NCBI GenBank assembly: GCA_964423615.1
Contig: CAYRFQ010000101.1
Coordinates: 1-28,674, forward strand
Length of the DNA: 28,674 nucleotides
Direction of reading: 5' to 3'
Origin: CAYRFQ01 sp964423615
GTDB taxonomy: Bacteria; Planctomycetota; Planctomycetia; Gemmatales; Gemmataceae
The first letter of the stretch is position 1; the number at the start of each line of letters is the position of its first letter. This document shows, one piece after another, positions 16,849 through 24,051 of this stretch. The position numbers were made by a program, and so were the translations under genes. Below the pieces are notes generated by a model. The model worked only from the letters and a program-made list of their open reading frames with translations. It was not told the origin of the DNA and searched no databases.

Positions 16849-16895
16849 GACCCTTACGGCGATCTGCGAGTTCAGTACAGTCGTAAGGGTCTTTT
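16849..16895 (+). terminator. Rho-independent terminator after the hibernation factor gene
   Basis: GACCCTTACGGC (16849-16860) pairs with GTCGTAAGGGTC (16880-16891), a 12-bp stem with one G-U pair and a 19-base loop, followed directly by TTTT. It lies 32 bp after the stop codon. Confidence 0.65.
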
Positions 16896-16954
16896 GGGTT
16901 CCTGGTTGTTTCGCAATGCCTCATATGTGACCGAAATACGAGGGCAAAGGGTGA

Positions 16955-17884
16955 ATGGAATGGCTGCTCGTTGGAATGTCGATTGCAGGGATGGCTCTCG
17001 GCGGTCACTACTTTGTAGGAGGAGCTGCTTCGATTGGTCGACGTTGCGGGCTCCCAGTTGTGCTCGTGGGGACAATCGTGGTAGGTTTGGGAACTTCCCT
17101 GGCAGAATGGTTTTTTGCGGTTGATGCGGCACGATTGGGCCTGACGGAAATGGTTGCCGGAACCGTTGTCGGCTCGAACGTCTGCAACTTGTTCGTCATA
17201 CTTGGCGCGGCGGCCGTCCTCTCCCCGGTCGTCGTGAAGGGACGGTGGTTGTGGCGTGACGGCGGCATCATGGCTGGAGCGACACTGGTTTTCGTTTTGG
17301 TGGCGATAGACGGCGTTGTTGACCGCCGAGAGGGCTTTGTGCTACTCGGATGCCTCTTCGCTGTCGGTGTCTTGGTCGTGGTAACCTCTTCAACCCAAGA
17401 GGTCGATGAGGAACCAAGCCAAGTATTTCGCTGGTGGATAGTTCCCCAGACGTTTGTAGCCCTAGGCGTCATTTTGGGTAGTTCTCACGTGTTCGTTGAA
17501 GGGGCTCGCGAGGTTTCCGAAACTATTGGCATTTCCCAGTGGCTCGTTGGACTGACTCTCACAGCTGGTGGTACCTCTTTGCCAGAATTCGTGGCCGTCT
17601 TGAGTGCGGTGGCTCAGAAACGCCCGGCTCTGGCGATCGGCACCTTGCTCGGGAGCAATACGCTCAACGTCTTGCTCGTCTTAGGGAGCGCCGCGGCCGT
17701 CCACCCACTCGAGAGCCACCATCTCACGATGACGAAACTCCTGTTGTTTGCTGGGCTGATGATCGTTAGTCTCATTGTCATGGCATGGAGGAGAAGGATA
17801 TCAAGGTGGGTTGGAGCCGGGATGATTCTCATTGGCTTGGTTTGGTTCTTGCTTGAAGTTAGCGGTTACTCGACTACGCCGTAG
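16955..17884 (+). CDS. CaCA-family sodium/calcium (cation/H+) exchanger
   Basis: This is an inner-membrane cation exchanger of 309 residues with about ten hydrophobic helices. The two inverted alpha repeats that form the ion site are clear. The first is GTSLAEWFFAVDAA with GTVVGSNVCNLFVILG, the second GGTSLPEFVAVLSAVAQ with GTLLGSNTLNVLLVLG. The usual Pro of the first GTSLPE motif is Ala here. A loop around residue 150 (SSTQEVDEEPSQ) joins the halves. The family exchanges Ca2+ or K+ against Na+ or H+; the ion cannot be assigned from sequence. The gene is followed after 51 bp by a CPA2 antiporter, so the two are probably co-transcribed. Confidence 0.92.
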   Translation: MEWLLVGMSIAGMALGGHYFVGGAASIGRRCGLPVVLVGTIVVGLGTSLAEWFFAVDAARLGLTEMVAGTVVGSNVCNLFVILGAAAVLSPVVVKGRWLWRDGGIMAGATLVFVLVAIDGVVDRREGFVLLGCLFAVGVLVVVTSSTQEVDEEPSQVFRWWIVPQTFVALGVILGSSHVFVEGAREVSETIGISQWLVGLTLTAGGTSLPEFVAVLSAVAQKRPALAIGTLLGSNTLNVLLVLGSAAAVHPLESHHLTMTKLLLFAGLMIVSLIVMAWRRRISRWVGAGMILIGLVWFLLEVSGYSTTP

Positions 17885-17935
17885 ACCAATAATCCTTAGA
17901 CGGCCCGGTAGAGTTAACAACCGCACGAGAGAAAC

Positions 17936-19570
17936 ATGACAGATGTAGTTAATGACGTCTTAATCATCCTCGCTGCTGGGTTGATTGCTTCGTTGGCTTG
18001 TCGAAAGGTAGGTATCTCGCCACTGTTGGGGTTCCTGATTGCGGGTGCGGTATTAAGTCCGGGTGGCCTTGGTTGGGTTTCTGATCATAATCACGAAATC
18101 GAACACATCGCAGAGGTCGGGGTTTTCCTACTGCTGTTTTCGATAGGTTTGGAATTCTCGTTAGGAGAATTGGCGACATTGGGGCGGCCTCTGTTGATTG
18201 GGGGTAGCTTGCAAATGGCCTTTGTCGCGATCCCCACTGGCATATTGCTGTGGTTATCCGGAAACTCGTTGCCATCGGTGATATTGGTCAGTTGTGCTCT
18301 AGCCTTTAGTTCCACAGTGTTGGTCTTCAAAGGACTGGCCGAGGGCGGCCACACTTCGACTGCCTCAGGTCGGAGAGCCATCGCCATCTTGTTGTTTCAG
18401 GATGCGGCTCTGGTCCCACTTTTGCTCTTGGTCCCACTCCTAACTCAGGAAGCCAAGGCCCCCGGATGGATCGACTATATATTCTTGGGCCTGAAGTCGA
18501 CCTTGTTCGTGGCGTCGATCTTTCTACTCCGTCAAGTCTTGCGGCGGTGGATCATTCCAACTCTGGCGAATTTCCGAAGTCCTGAGCTTGTCGTTCTGTT
18601 CACAATCGTGTTACTCGGAGGGGTGACACTCGGAGCTTACAGGTTGGGTCTTCCTCCAGCCGTGGGAGCTTTCGCCGCAGGTTTGGTGTTGAGCGGAAAC
18701 CGGTGGACGCGTCAGATCGACGCGTTGGTCCTCCCATTCAGGGAGAGTTTCGCTGCCGTGTTTTTTGTTAGTCTCGGCTTGTTATTCACCCCAGGTGTGA
18801 TCTTGGACCGGCCCTTCGAAATGGTCGGTGGCTTTCTCGCTTTAGTATGCGTGAAAGCAGTGGCGGCGACGCTCGCTTTACGATTCACCGGATTAAACTG
18901 GAAGTCCTCGTTCTCGTTGGGGCTGGGACTCGCTCACGTCGGTGAGTTTGCGTTCGTTTTGCTGTTATTCGGCTGGAACGCACGGCTACTCGATGAGGAG
19001 ACTTATCAAAAGTTCGTGACGCTGGCTTTTGGAACGCTATTACTCACCCCAATATTGTTAAAGTGGGGGATCCGTTGGATCCAGCGAGAGCAGGTCGAAA
19101 AGGAGGTAGAACACTTTTCCGACCTCTACTCTCCTAGAGCAGCCCTTGTGGTTGGAATGGGGCCTGTGGGTCGGCGTGTAGCCACGGCATTGGAAACTCG
19201 CGGCCATCAGGTCCATCTCATCGACCGAAGCGCAGTGAATCTGTATCCTTTCGCCCAACAAGGGTTTCATACAATCGCTGGAGATGCCACCGACTTGGAA
19301 ATCCTCGAGGCTGCTCACGGCCATGACGCCGAACTAGCAATTCTTTGCGTCCCTGACGACCCTACGGCCCTCGAAATCGTCAAACAACTCCGCAAACTGA
19401 ACGAGAAGGCCATGATCGTGGTCCGGTGCCGCTTCCAAACGAGTGAACTTGACCTTCTTCAAGCTGGGGCGAATGAGGTCGTTAATGAAGAACACCAAGT
19501 GTCCCAGAAGTTAGTGAACTTATTGGAAATGGAGACAAATTCGGAAGTTGGTTTAGCGAATCACACTTAA
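17936..19570 (+). CDS. CPA2 cation:proton antiporter with TrkA-N (RCK) domain, Kef type
   Basis: This is a monovalent cation/H+ antiporter of 544 residues. Residues 1-380 are the Na/H-exchanger fold, with GFLIAGAVLSPGGLG, EVGVFLLLFSIGLEFSLGEL, CALAFSSTVLVFKGLAEGG, LLFQDAALVPLLLLVP and GLGLAHVGEFAFVLL, all typical of Kef/Ybal-like proteins. A cytoplasmic Rossmann domain follows, with the nucleotide-binding motif G407-x-G409-x-x-G412 and D430 at the end of the second strand. This predicts NAD(H)-type gating of K+ (or Na+) efflux. No C-terminal TrkA-C domain is present. Its TAA stop overlaps the stop of the convergent antiporter gene by bases. Confidence 0.93.
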   Translation: MTDVVNDVLIILAAGLIASLACRKVGISPLLGFLIAGAVLSPGGLGWVSDHNHEIEHIAEVGVFLLLFSIGLEFSLGELATLGRPLLIGGSLQMAFVAIPTGILLWLSGNSLPSVILVSCALAFSSTVLVFKGLAEGGHTSTASGRRAIAILLFQDAALVPLLLLVPLLTQEAKAPGWIDYIFLGLKSTLFVASIFLLRQVLRRWIIPTLANFRSPELVVLFTIVLLGGVTLGAYRLGLPPAVGAFAAGLVLSGNRWTRQIDALVLPFRESFAAVFFVSLGLLFTPGVILDRPFEMVGGFLALVCVKAVAATLALRFTGLNWKSSFSLGLGLAHVGEFAFVLLLFGWNARLLDEETYQKFVTLAFGTLLLTPILLKWGIRWIQREQVEKEVEHFSDLYSPRAALVVGMGPVGRRVATALETRGHQVHLIDRSAVNLYPFAQQGFHTIAGDATDLEILEAAHGHDAELAILCVPDDPTALEIVKQLRKLNEKAMIVVRCRFQTSELDLLQAGANEVVNEEHQVSQKLVNLLEMETNSEVGLANHT

Positions 19571-21333
19571 CGACGGAAGGCTGTCGCAAAATCCCGATCA
19601 TCACGCGAAGACTCTTCGTCGTCCAAAATTCCACTCCTGGCATAATACTGAAGAGCTTCCCGTCGCCGAACGACTCCAAGTAGTTTTCGTTGATCGTCGC
19701 ACGTGACCACGAAGATACAATCATCGAGCCCATCTTGAAGACTGGGTCGCATGTCGGCGATCGAGTCCTGGGCGTATAGAACTTGATTGACCGGTCCGGC
19801 CATGTCCTCGGCATAAATCAGGTTACTGGCGTCTGGGTCGAACAACACATCTTGAAGATCGCGGTAGCGGATAATGCCGACGAGGGCCCCAGTGTCATCA
19901 ATAACTGGATAGGTGTTGTCACGACTATGTTCAATGAGATCAATGACGTCGTTGAAAGTTGCACGACTTGAAACTCGCTTGACATCATGACGCATGACTT
20001 TGGAAACTTTCACTTGCGTCGGATGTCCAGTGTGCCAGGGGTCGTAACCAAAGGTCAGCAAAATCCTATTGCACAAACGACCCAACTCGCGAATCGGTCC
20101 GGTCGTCGTGTGCAAAATCGCGACGGAGAAGGGAACTTCCCCGGCTTGCCGAACCGCCATTTGGATCAAGATAGGACCGACCAACTCAAAGACCACGACG
20201 GTGCTCAATATGACAACCTGCATCCGTTGTCCTAGTTCCCCAAGCCCGCCTTCCTCCAACGGTTTGGCCACAATCGTGACCAACGCGATAGCCGCTCCCG
20301 CTTGGCTAATCAAAGTCGCACCAAGCCACCTACGGACCTGAGGCGGTTCCTTCAACGCACGAGCTGCCAGATAAACGCCGCCATACTTGCCCACCGTCCG
20401 GAACACGAGATAGGCCACCGCCAGCGCAATCAACCCAACATCCCGTGCACTGAATAAACTGCGGAAGTCAAACTCGGCTCCATGGATGACGAAGAACACG
20501 ACGCACAACAATCCCGTAAAACGGTCGAGCTCGCCGGTGATTCCTTCGACTTGATCGGACAAGTTCGCGACGGCCATTCCCATCGCCAAAAAGGATAACA
20601 AATAAGGGATTTCCCATTTCTGACAGACGCCCAACACCAATGTAGACACGGCAATCAACAGTACGAACAACCGTCCCATGCCGACCAAGGGAGTGGCATA
20701 ACTGACGATCGCCCCTGCTAAGAGGCCCAGACCGATCGATCCAAAGAAATCCCGCGCAAAGTAATGGATCTCTTGTTCGATCGGCAGCGTCAGTCGGTTC
20801 GTGAAGAATTGTATGGTGAACAAGACGACTTCGAAGGCGAACAACGTCACCAGGTTGTTCAGGACAACCATCATCGTTGTATACTCGGTCACTGGACCTT
20901 CGGCCTTATTTTCCTTGAGTACCAGGACAGTCGTGGCTGGCGCCGTCGCCAGCGCTAGAACCCCGAGCATCAATGCGAGTTGCCATGGATGTCCGAGAGT
21001 AAACAACCCGAAGGCGACCAATGCGAAGGTGACCGACAGCTCGCCTATCGAAAGCCCCAACGTTCGCTTGAAAATACTGCGGAAAGACCGTACCGCAAAA
21101 TGACATCCGATGTTGAACAAGACCAGTGCCATGGCCAACTTGTTGATGACGTCCAGTGAGTGAATTTCTTCCTTGCGGATAACTCCAAACACTTGAGGCC
21201 CGAGAATCAATCCGATAAGGAGGTATGCCGTGACTTTTGGAAGGCGTAAACCAGCTGCAATCAATCCACCCACCAAAGCCGACGCCAAAGCGATTCCGAC
21301 TACCAATGTTAAGTGCCAGTCCAGTCCGTGCAT
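19567..21333 (-). CDS. CPA2-family cation:proton antiporter with C-terminal CBS pair
   Basis: This is a second Na/H-exchanger-fold antiporter, 588 residues from the ATG at 21333 (MHGLDWHLTLVVGIALASALV). The frame is open up to a GTG at 21405, but the 24 extra residues are polar and precede an otherwise normal N-terminus. The membrane part includes GLRLPKVTAYLLIGLILGPQ, LAMALVLFNIGCHFAVRS, LATAPATTVLVLKENK and LLSFLAMGMAVANLSD. After about residue 435 a CBS pair follows: VSKVMRHDVKRVSSRATFNDVIDLIE, YPVIDDTGALVGIIRYRDLQDVL and, in the second half, LLGVVRRREALQYYA. CBS pairs usually bind adenylated nucleotides, so gating differs from the RCK-bearing neighbour. The two genes converge with overlapping stops. 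Confidence 0.9.
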   Translation of the reverse strand: MHGLDWHLTLVVGIALASALVGGLIAAGLRLPKVTAYLLIGLILGPQVFGVIRKEEIHSLDVINKLAMALVLFNIGCHFAVRSFRSIFKRTLGLSIGELSVTFALVAFGLFTLGHPWQLALMLGVLALATAPATTVLVLKENKAEGPVTEYTTMMVVLNNLVTLFAFEVVLFTIQFFTNRLTLPIEQEIHYFARDFFGSIGLGLLAGAIVSYATPLVGMGRLFVLLIAVSTLVLGVCQKWEIPYLLSFLAMGMAVANLSDQVEGITGELDRFTGLLCVVFFVIHGAEFDFRSLFSARDVGLIALAVAYLVFRTVGKYGGVYLAARALKEPPQVRRWLGATLISQAGAAIALVTIVAKPLEEGGLGELGQRMQVVILSTVVVFELVGPILIQMAVRQAGEVPFSVAILHTTTGPIRELGRLCNRILLTFGYDPWHTGHPTQVKVSKVMRHDVKRVSSRATFNDVIDLIEHSRDNTYPVIDDTGALVGIIRYRDLQDVLFDPDASNLIYAEDMAGPVNQVLYAQDSIADMRPSLQDGLDDCIFVVTCDDQRKLLGVVRRREALQYYARSGILDDEESSRDDRDFATAFRR

Positions 21334-21754
21334 GACCTTGGCATCCTTGTGTTTGTAAAGATAATTGTTGGGAAAAGAGTAACTCACGAGACTGGATGTG
21401 CCCACGAGTCATTGATGGATTCCCTCTCACAGGGAACATTAATAAGAGGTATGACAAGTGGAAGGGAGAGAAATCGGGATCATTAGACACCTGAAAGCTA
21501 GACGTTGGCCAACGCAATGAACGCTCAATCCGGGTGTTCCAGCTCCGCAGTGGCGGAGTGATTCCCTGAGAATCTGTAATCTTACGTAATCGCTGTCTAG
21601 ATGGATAGGGACAGAATAGAGATTCTGATTATTTAATTGATCGGGAAAAGCCAAGGCGGGTAGATTTCAATTGGAGAGTCGTCAGGGAGAGTCCGAAAAG
21701 GTGGGAAAACACCCGATTGGACGTGAACGCCAGCGATTCCCGGCACGATTTTTG

Positions 21755-21878
21755 TTTGTACACTACATTATTAATGTCTCAAATATATGTTTTAGGAGGT
21801 TTCTGCCATGACAAAATCAATGTGGCGTGCACCTGAAGGTCTGCGATATACTATCAAAGCCTTGAGTTTGTACACTAT
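21755..21878 (+). repeat. Direct repeat TTTGTACACTA flanking a small ORF start
   Basis: TTTGTACACTA occurs at 21755-21765, in the presumed promoter of the small ORF, and again at 21868-21878 inside it, 113 bp apart in the same orientation. The core TGTACA is palindromic. It could be a pair of regulator sites or chance. Confidence 0.3.
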
Positions 21879-21906
21879 CTGCAAGCGCGAAAACCCAAAT
21901 TCGTAA
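21808..21906 (+). CDS. Possible 32-residue peptide with perfect Shine-Dalgarno
   Basis: The ATG at 21808 is preceded by AGGAGGT (21794-21800) with 7 bases of spacing, the best ribosome binding site on the plus strand in this window. The product begins MTKSMWRAPEGLRYTIKALS and ends KRENPNS. It is basic, with no membrane helix or known family. The upstream AT-rich stretch (21750-21790) could hold a promoter. No annotated gene is on this strand nearby, so it would be a stand-alone small protein. Short length leaves real doubt. Confidence 0.4.
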   Translation: MTKSMWRAPEGLRYTIKALSLYTICKRENPNS

Positions 21907-21986
21907 GTACTTGTCAATTCACGACTTAAGATCGTGCCGGAAATCGCTGCGTGAACGCAAAGAATCTGGTCAAGAAAATGCGATGT

Positions 21987-23126
21987 TTAATCCGTAAGTT
22001 CATTCCGCATCCGTGAAACAACTTCGCCGATCCGATTAGCCGCTTCTTCGATATCCTGAAGCGAAAGCAAATGGCTGAAGCTGAAGCGCATGGCAGACCG
22101 CAACACGTCCTCGGTCACCTGCAGTGCTTCAATCACCGGAGATGGCAACAACGAACCACTCGAGCAAGCAGAGCCGGTGGAACAAGCAATGCCGACGAGA
22201 TCGAAATTCATCAACAACAAGTCAGATTGGCAACCTGGAAAGGAAACGTTCAAGGTATGCGGAACCCCACCGGTTGCGGGACCGTTGACGATAATCGGAG
22301 TCGCCTTATCGCGAAGGATTTCGAGAAACCGTTCGCGAAGTCTCGTAACCTTGTCTTGTCGTTCGGTCATTTCCTCAACGGCCATTTCCAAAGCCGCAGC
22401 GAGTCCAACTGCTAAAGCAACAGGTTCTGTTCCGGGACGTTTACTCTGTTGTTGGTGCCCTCCTAGCAGAAGCGGTGTGAGTTTTGCATCGCGTCGAACG
22501 ATGAGAGCGCCGACGCCTTTAGGCCCATGAAACTTATGAGCGCTGATCGTCATCGACGTCACACCGAGATCGGAGAAACGAAATGGGAACTTACCTGCCG
22601 CGGCCGCCGCATCGCAGTGGAAATACGACGAAGGTGGACACATTTGGACAAGTTCTGATATCGGTTGGATGGTCCCCGTTTCGTGATTCGCGAGCATCAC
22701 CGAAACTAGACGAGTGGTCTCTTGGACCTGTTGTTGGAACGACTTCGGATCGACCATGCCCACAGCATTGACCTGCAACACGTCGACCTCGAAACCGGAC
22801 TGAGCTAGCCGGTCTGCAGGTTCGGTAACGCAAGGATGCTCGATCGGGCTAATAAGAACGTGTCCCGGCGGAGAACTCGCGAGTCCAAACAAGGCCAGAT
22901 TGTTGGCCTCCGTTGCACCGCTCGTAAAGATGACTCCGTCGGGAGACGCACCGAGGACATTGGCCGTTATTTCTCGGGCCGTTTCAAGGGCTTGGCGAGC
23001 TCGCCGACCGTATGAATGACTGCTTGCAGGATTGCCCGAAATGTCGAACCAGAAAGGCTGCATTCGCTCCCAAACTTGGGGCAAAAGGGGAGTCGTTGAA
23101 TTGTTGTCCAGGTAAATGGTTTTCAT
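21987..23126 (-). CDS. Cysteine desulfurase (NifS/IscS family, class V aminotransferase fold)
   Basis: This PLP enzyme removes sulfur from cysteine to give alanine and an enzyme persulfide, supplying Fe-S cluster assembly or tRNA thiolation. The ATG at 23126 gives 379 residues starting MKTIYLDNNSTTPLLPQVWERM. An in-frame TTG at 23135 would add three residues. Motifs include the FTSGATEANNLALFG cofactor loop, NHETGTIQPI, the PLP lysine in SAHKFHGPKG, and the persulfide cysteine C321 in CSTGSACSSGS. The loop is long, as in NifS/IscS (group I) rather than SufS. No scaffold gene (iscU/nifU) is adjacent. Upstream on the same strand are a small membrane peptide and the isoprenoid genes. Confidence 0.93.
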   Translation of the reverse strand: MKTIYLDNNSTTPLLPQVWERMQPFWFDISGNPASSHSYGRRARQALETAREITANVLGASPDGVIFTSGATEANNLALFGLASSPPGHVLISPIEHPCVTEPADRLAQSGFEVDVLQVNAVGMVDPKSFQQQVQETTRLVSVMLANHETGTIQPISELVQMCPPSSYFHCDAAAAAGKFPFRFSDLGVTSMTISAHKFHGPKGVGALIVRRDAKLTPLLLGGHQQQSKRPGTEPVALAVGLAAALEMAVEEMTERQDKVTRLRERFLEILRDKATPIIVNGPATGGVPHTLNVSFPGCQSDLLLMNFDLVGIACSTGSACSSGSLLPSPVIEALQVTEDVLRSAMRFSFSHLLSLQDIEEAANRIGEVVSRMRNELTD

Positions 23127-23250
23127 CGGTGGCAAAAGTCACGAAAACACCCAGACGCAAGTTAAGATCAACAAGAGCACCGGTGCTGCTGCAACATGGT
23201 CGGCAGGGAACGGGAAATGTCGAAAGCCACTTCCTGCCGTGGCGTCTGGG

Positions 23251-23385
23251 TTACTGCGAATCCGGCGTGGAAGTTTGACCAGAAGCTTGTTGTGGCTCCT
23301 GTTGGCTTCGACGTACGATCCAATAGTATACTGCGACAATCGTCAAAACACTAATCGTACTAATCATCCAAATCGTCCAGTTCAT
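23251..23385 (-). CDS. Small single-pass membrane peptide (44 aa)
   Basis: The ATG at 23385 is preceded on the minus strand by GGAGG with 7 bases of spacing. The product MNWTIWMISTISVLTIVAVY continues YWIVRRSQQEPQQASGQTS. It has one hydrophobic helix at about 4-24, two arginines at the membrane edge (positive-inside) and a Gln/Ser/Thr-rich tail. No family is recognised. It lies 120 bp after the chorismate-lyase-like gene and 124 bp before the cysteine desulfurase on the same strand, so it may belong to that operon. Confidence 0.6.
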   Translation of the reverse strand: MNWTIWMISTISVLTIVAVYYWIVRRSQQEPQQASGQTSTPDSQ

Positions 23386-23505
23386 CGTCTGACCTCCAAA
23401 GAGTGTGAAGAAATACATTCACTGCAAAGGTAGGTCGTCGTTTCTGGCCTGTCAAAATTCCAGGCCTTAGTTCTACGAAAAATCTGACCAGGCCATAATC
23501 GGCCT

Positions 23506-24051
23506 TCACTCCGGGGCCACAATTTCGATCAACTCGATCGCAGGTTGTTCATCACAATGGATTAAAGCAAATCGACCATAAGCGGGTGTCGCGGTAGCCA
23601 GATCGAACCATTTCATGAGATCGGGACCAGGATTGGTTTGGAAGAATCCAGTCGGTTCGATTCGGCGTAGAACGTCATTCTGAATCAGGATGCGTCCCAA
23701 AGGTGTCTTACGCTGCAAGATTTCGTCGCGGACCTTCTCGCTACAATACCGGAAGTGAATCCGCACTACGCCAAACATGACGACCTGTCCATCGGTTTGT
23801 CGAGTCAACAAGATCTTTCGAGAATACGTGTCGCCGGTTTGATGTTCGGCGAGAACACGGACATCGACTAGAGTCCCGTGATACTTCTCAACCGTGACCG
23901 TCATGTGGTGTTCGTGCACGAGCAACGAATTGTAGGGCTCGGGCACTTCCTCGCCTGGGACCGTCTGGTATTCCGGCATGTAGTCTTCTGCACGAAACAG
24001 TTCGAACAGGGCGTCGATGTCCGGCAAAGGTTTGTCTGTTTGTTGGCTCAT
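23506..24051 (-). CDS. Chorismate-lyase-like (UbiC/DUF98-type fold) protein
   Basis: This 181-residue cytoplasmic protein has the sequence pattern of the chorismate lyase fold: YNSLLVHEHHMTVTVEKYHG, then VDVRVLAEHQTGDTYSRKILLTRQTDGQVVMFGVVRIHF, then LQRKTPLGRILIQNDVLRRIE and a closing AIELIEIVAPE. The PLGRIL motif and an acidic C-terminal strand are the main clues. True UbiC removes pyruvate from chorismate to make 4-hydroxybenzoate, which is then prenylated for ubiquinone; whether this protein does so is unproven. Its ATG overlaps the stop of the polyprenyl synthase fusion in ATGA (24048-24051), indicating tight coupling with prenyl diphosphate synthesis. Confidence 0.6.
   Translation of the reverse strand: MSQQTDKPLPDIDALFELFRAEDYMPEYQTVPGEEVPEPYNSLLVHEHHMTVTVEKYHGTLVDVRVLAEHQTGDTYSRKILLTRQTDGQVVMFGVVRIHFRYCSEKVRDEILQRKTPLGRILIQNDVLRRIEPTGFFQTNPGPDLMKWFDLATATPAYGRFALIHCDEQPAIELIEIVAPE

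Larger units (their letters stand above)
21334..21986. other. Intergenic region with small hairpins
   Basis: About 650 bp separate the antiporter start from the cysteine desulfurase stop. The region holds the antiporter leader, two small perfect hairpins (TTCCCT-CTCAC-AGGGAA at 21420-21436 and CTCCGC-AGTG-GCGGAG at 21543-21558), the 32-codon ORF listed separately, and CACGA-CTTAAGA-TCGTG at 21920-21936. I could not assign a riboswitch class. Confidence 0.4.
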
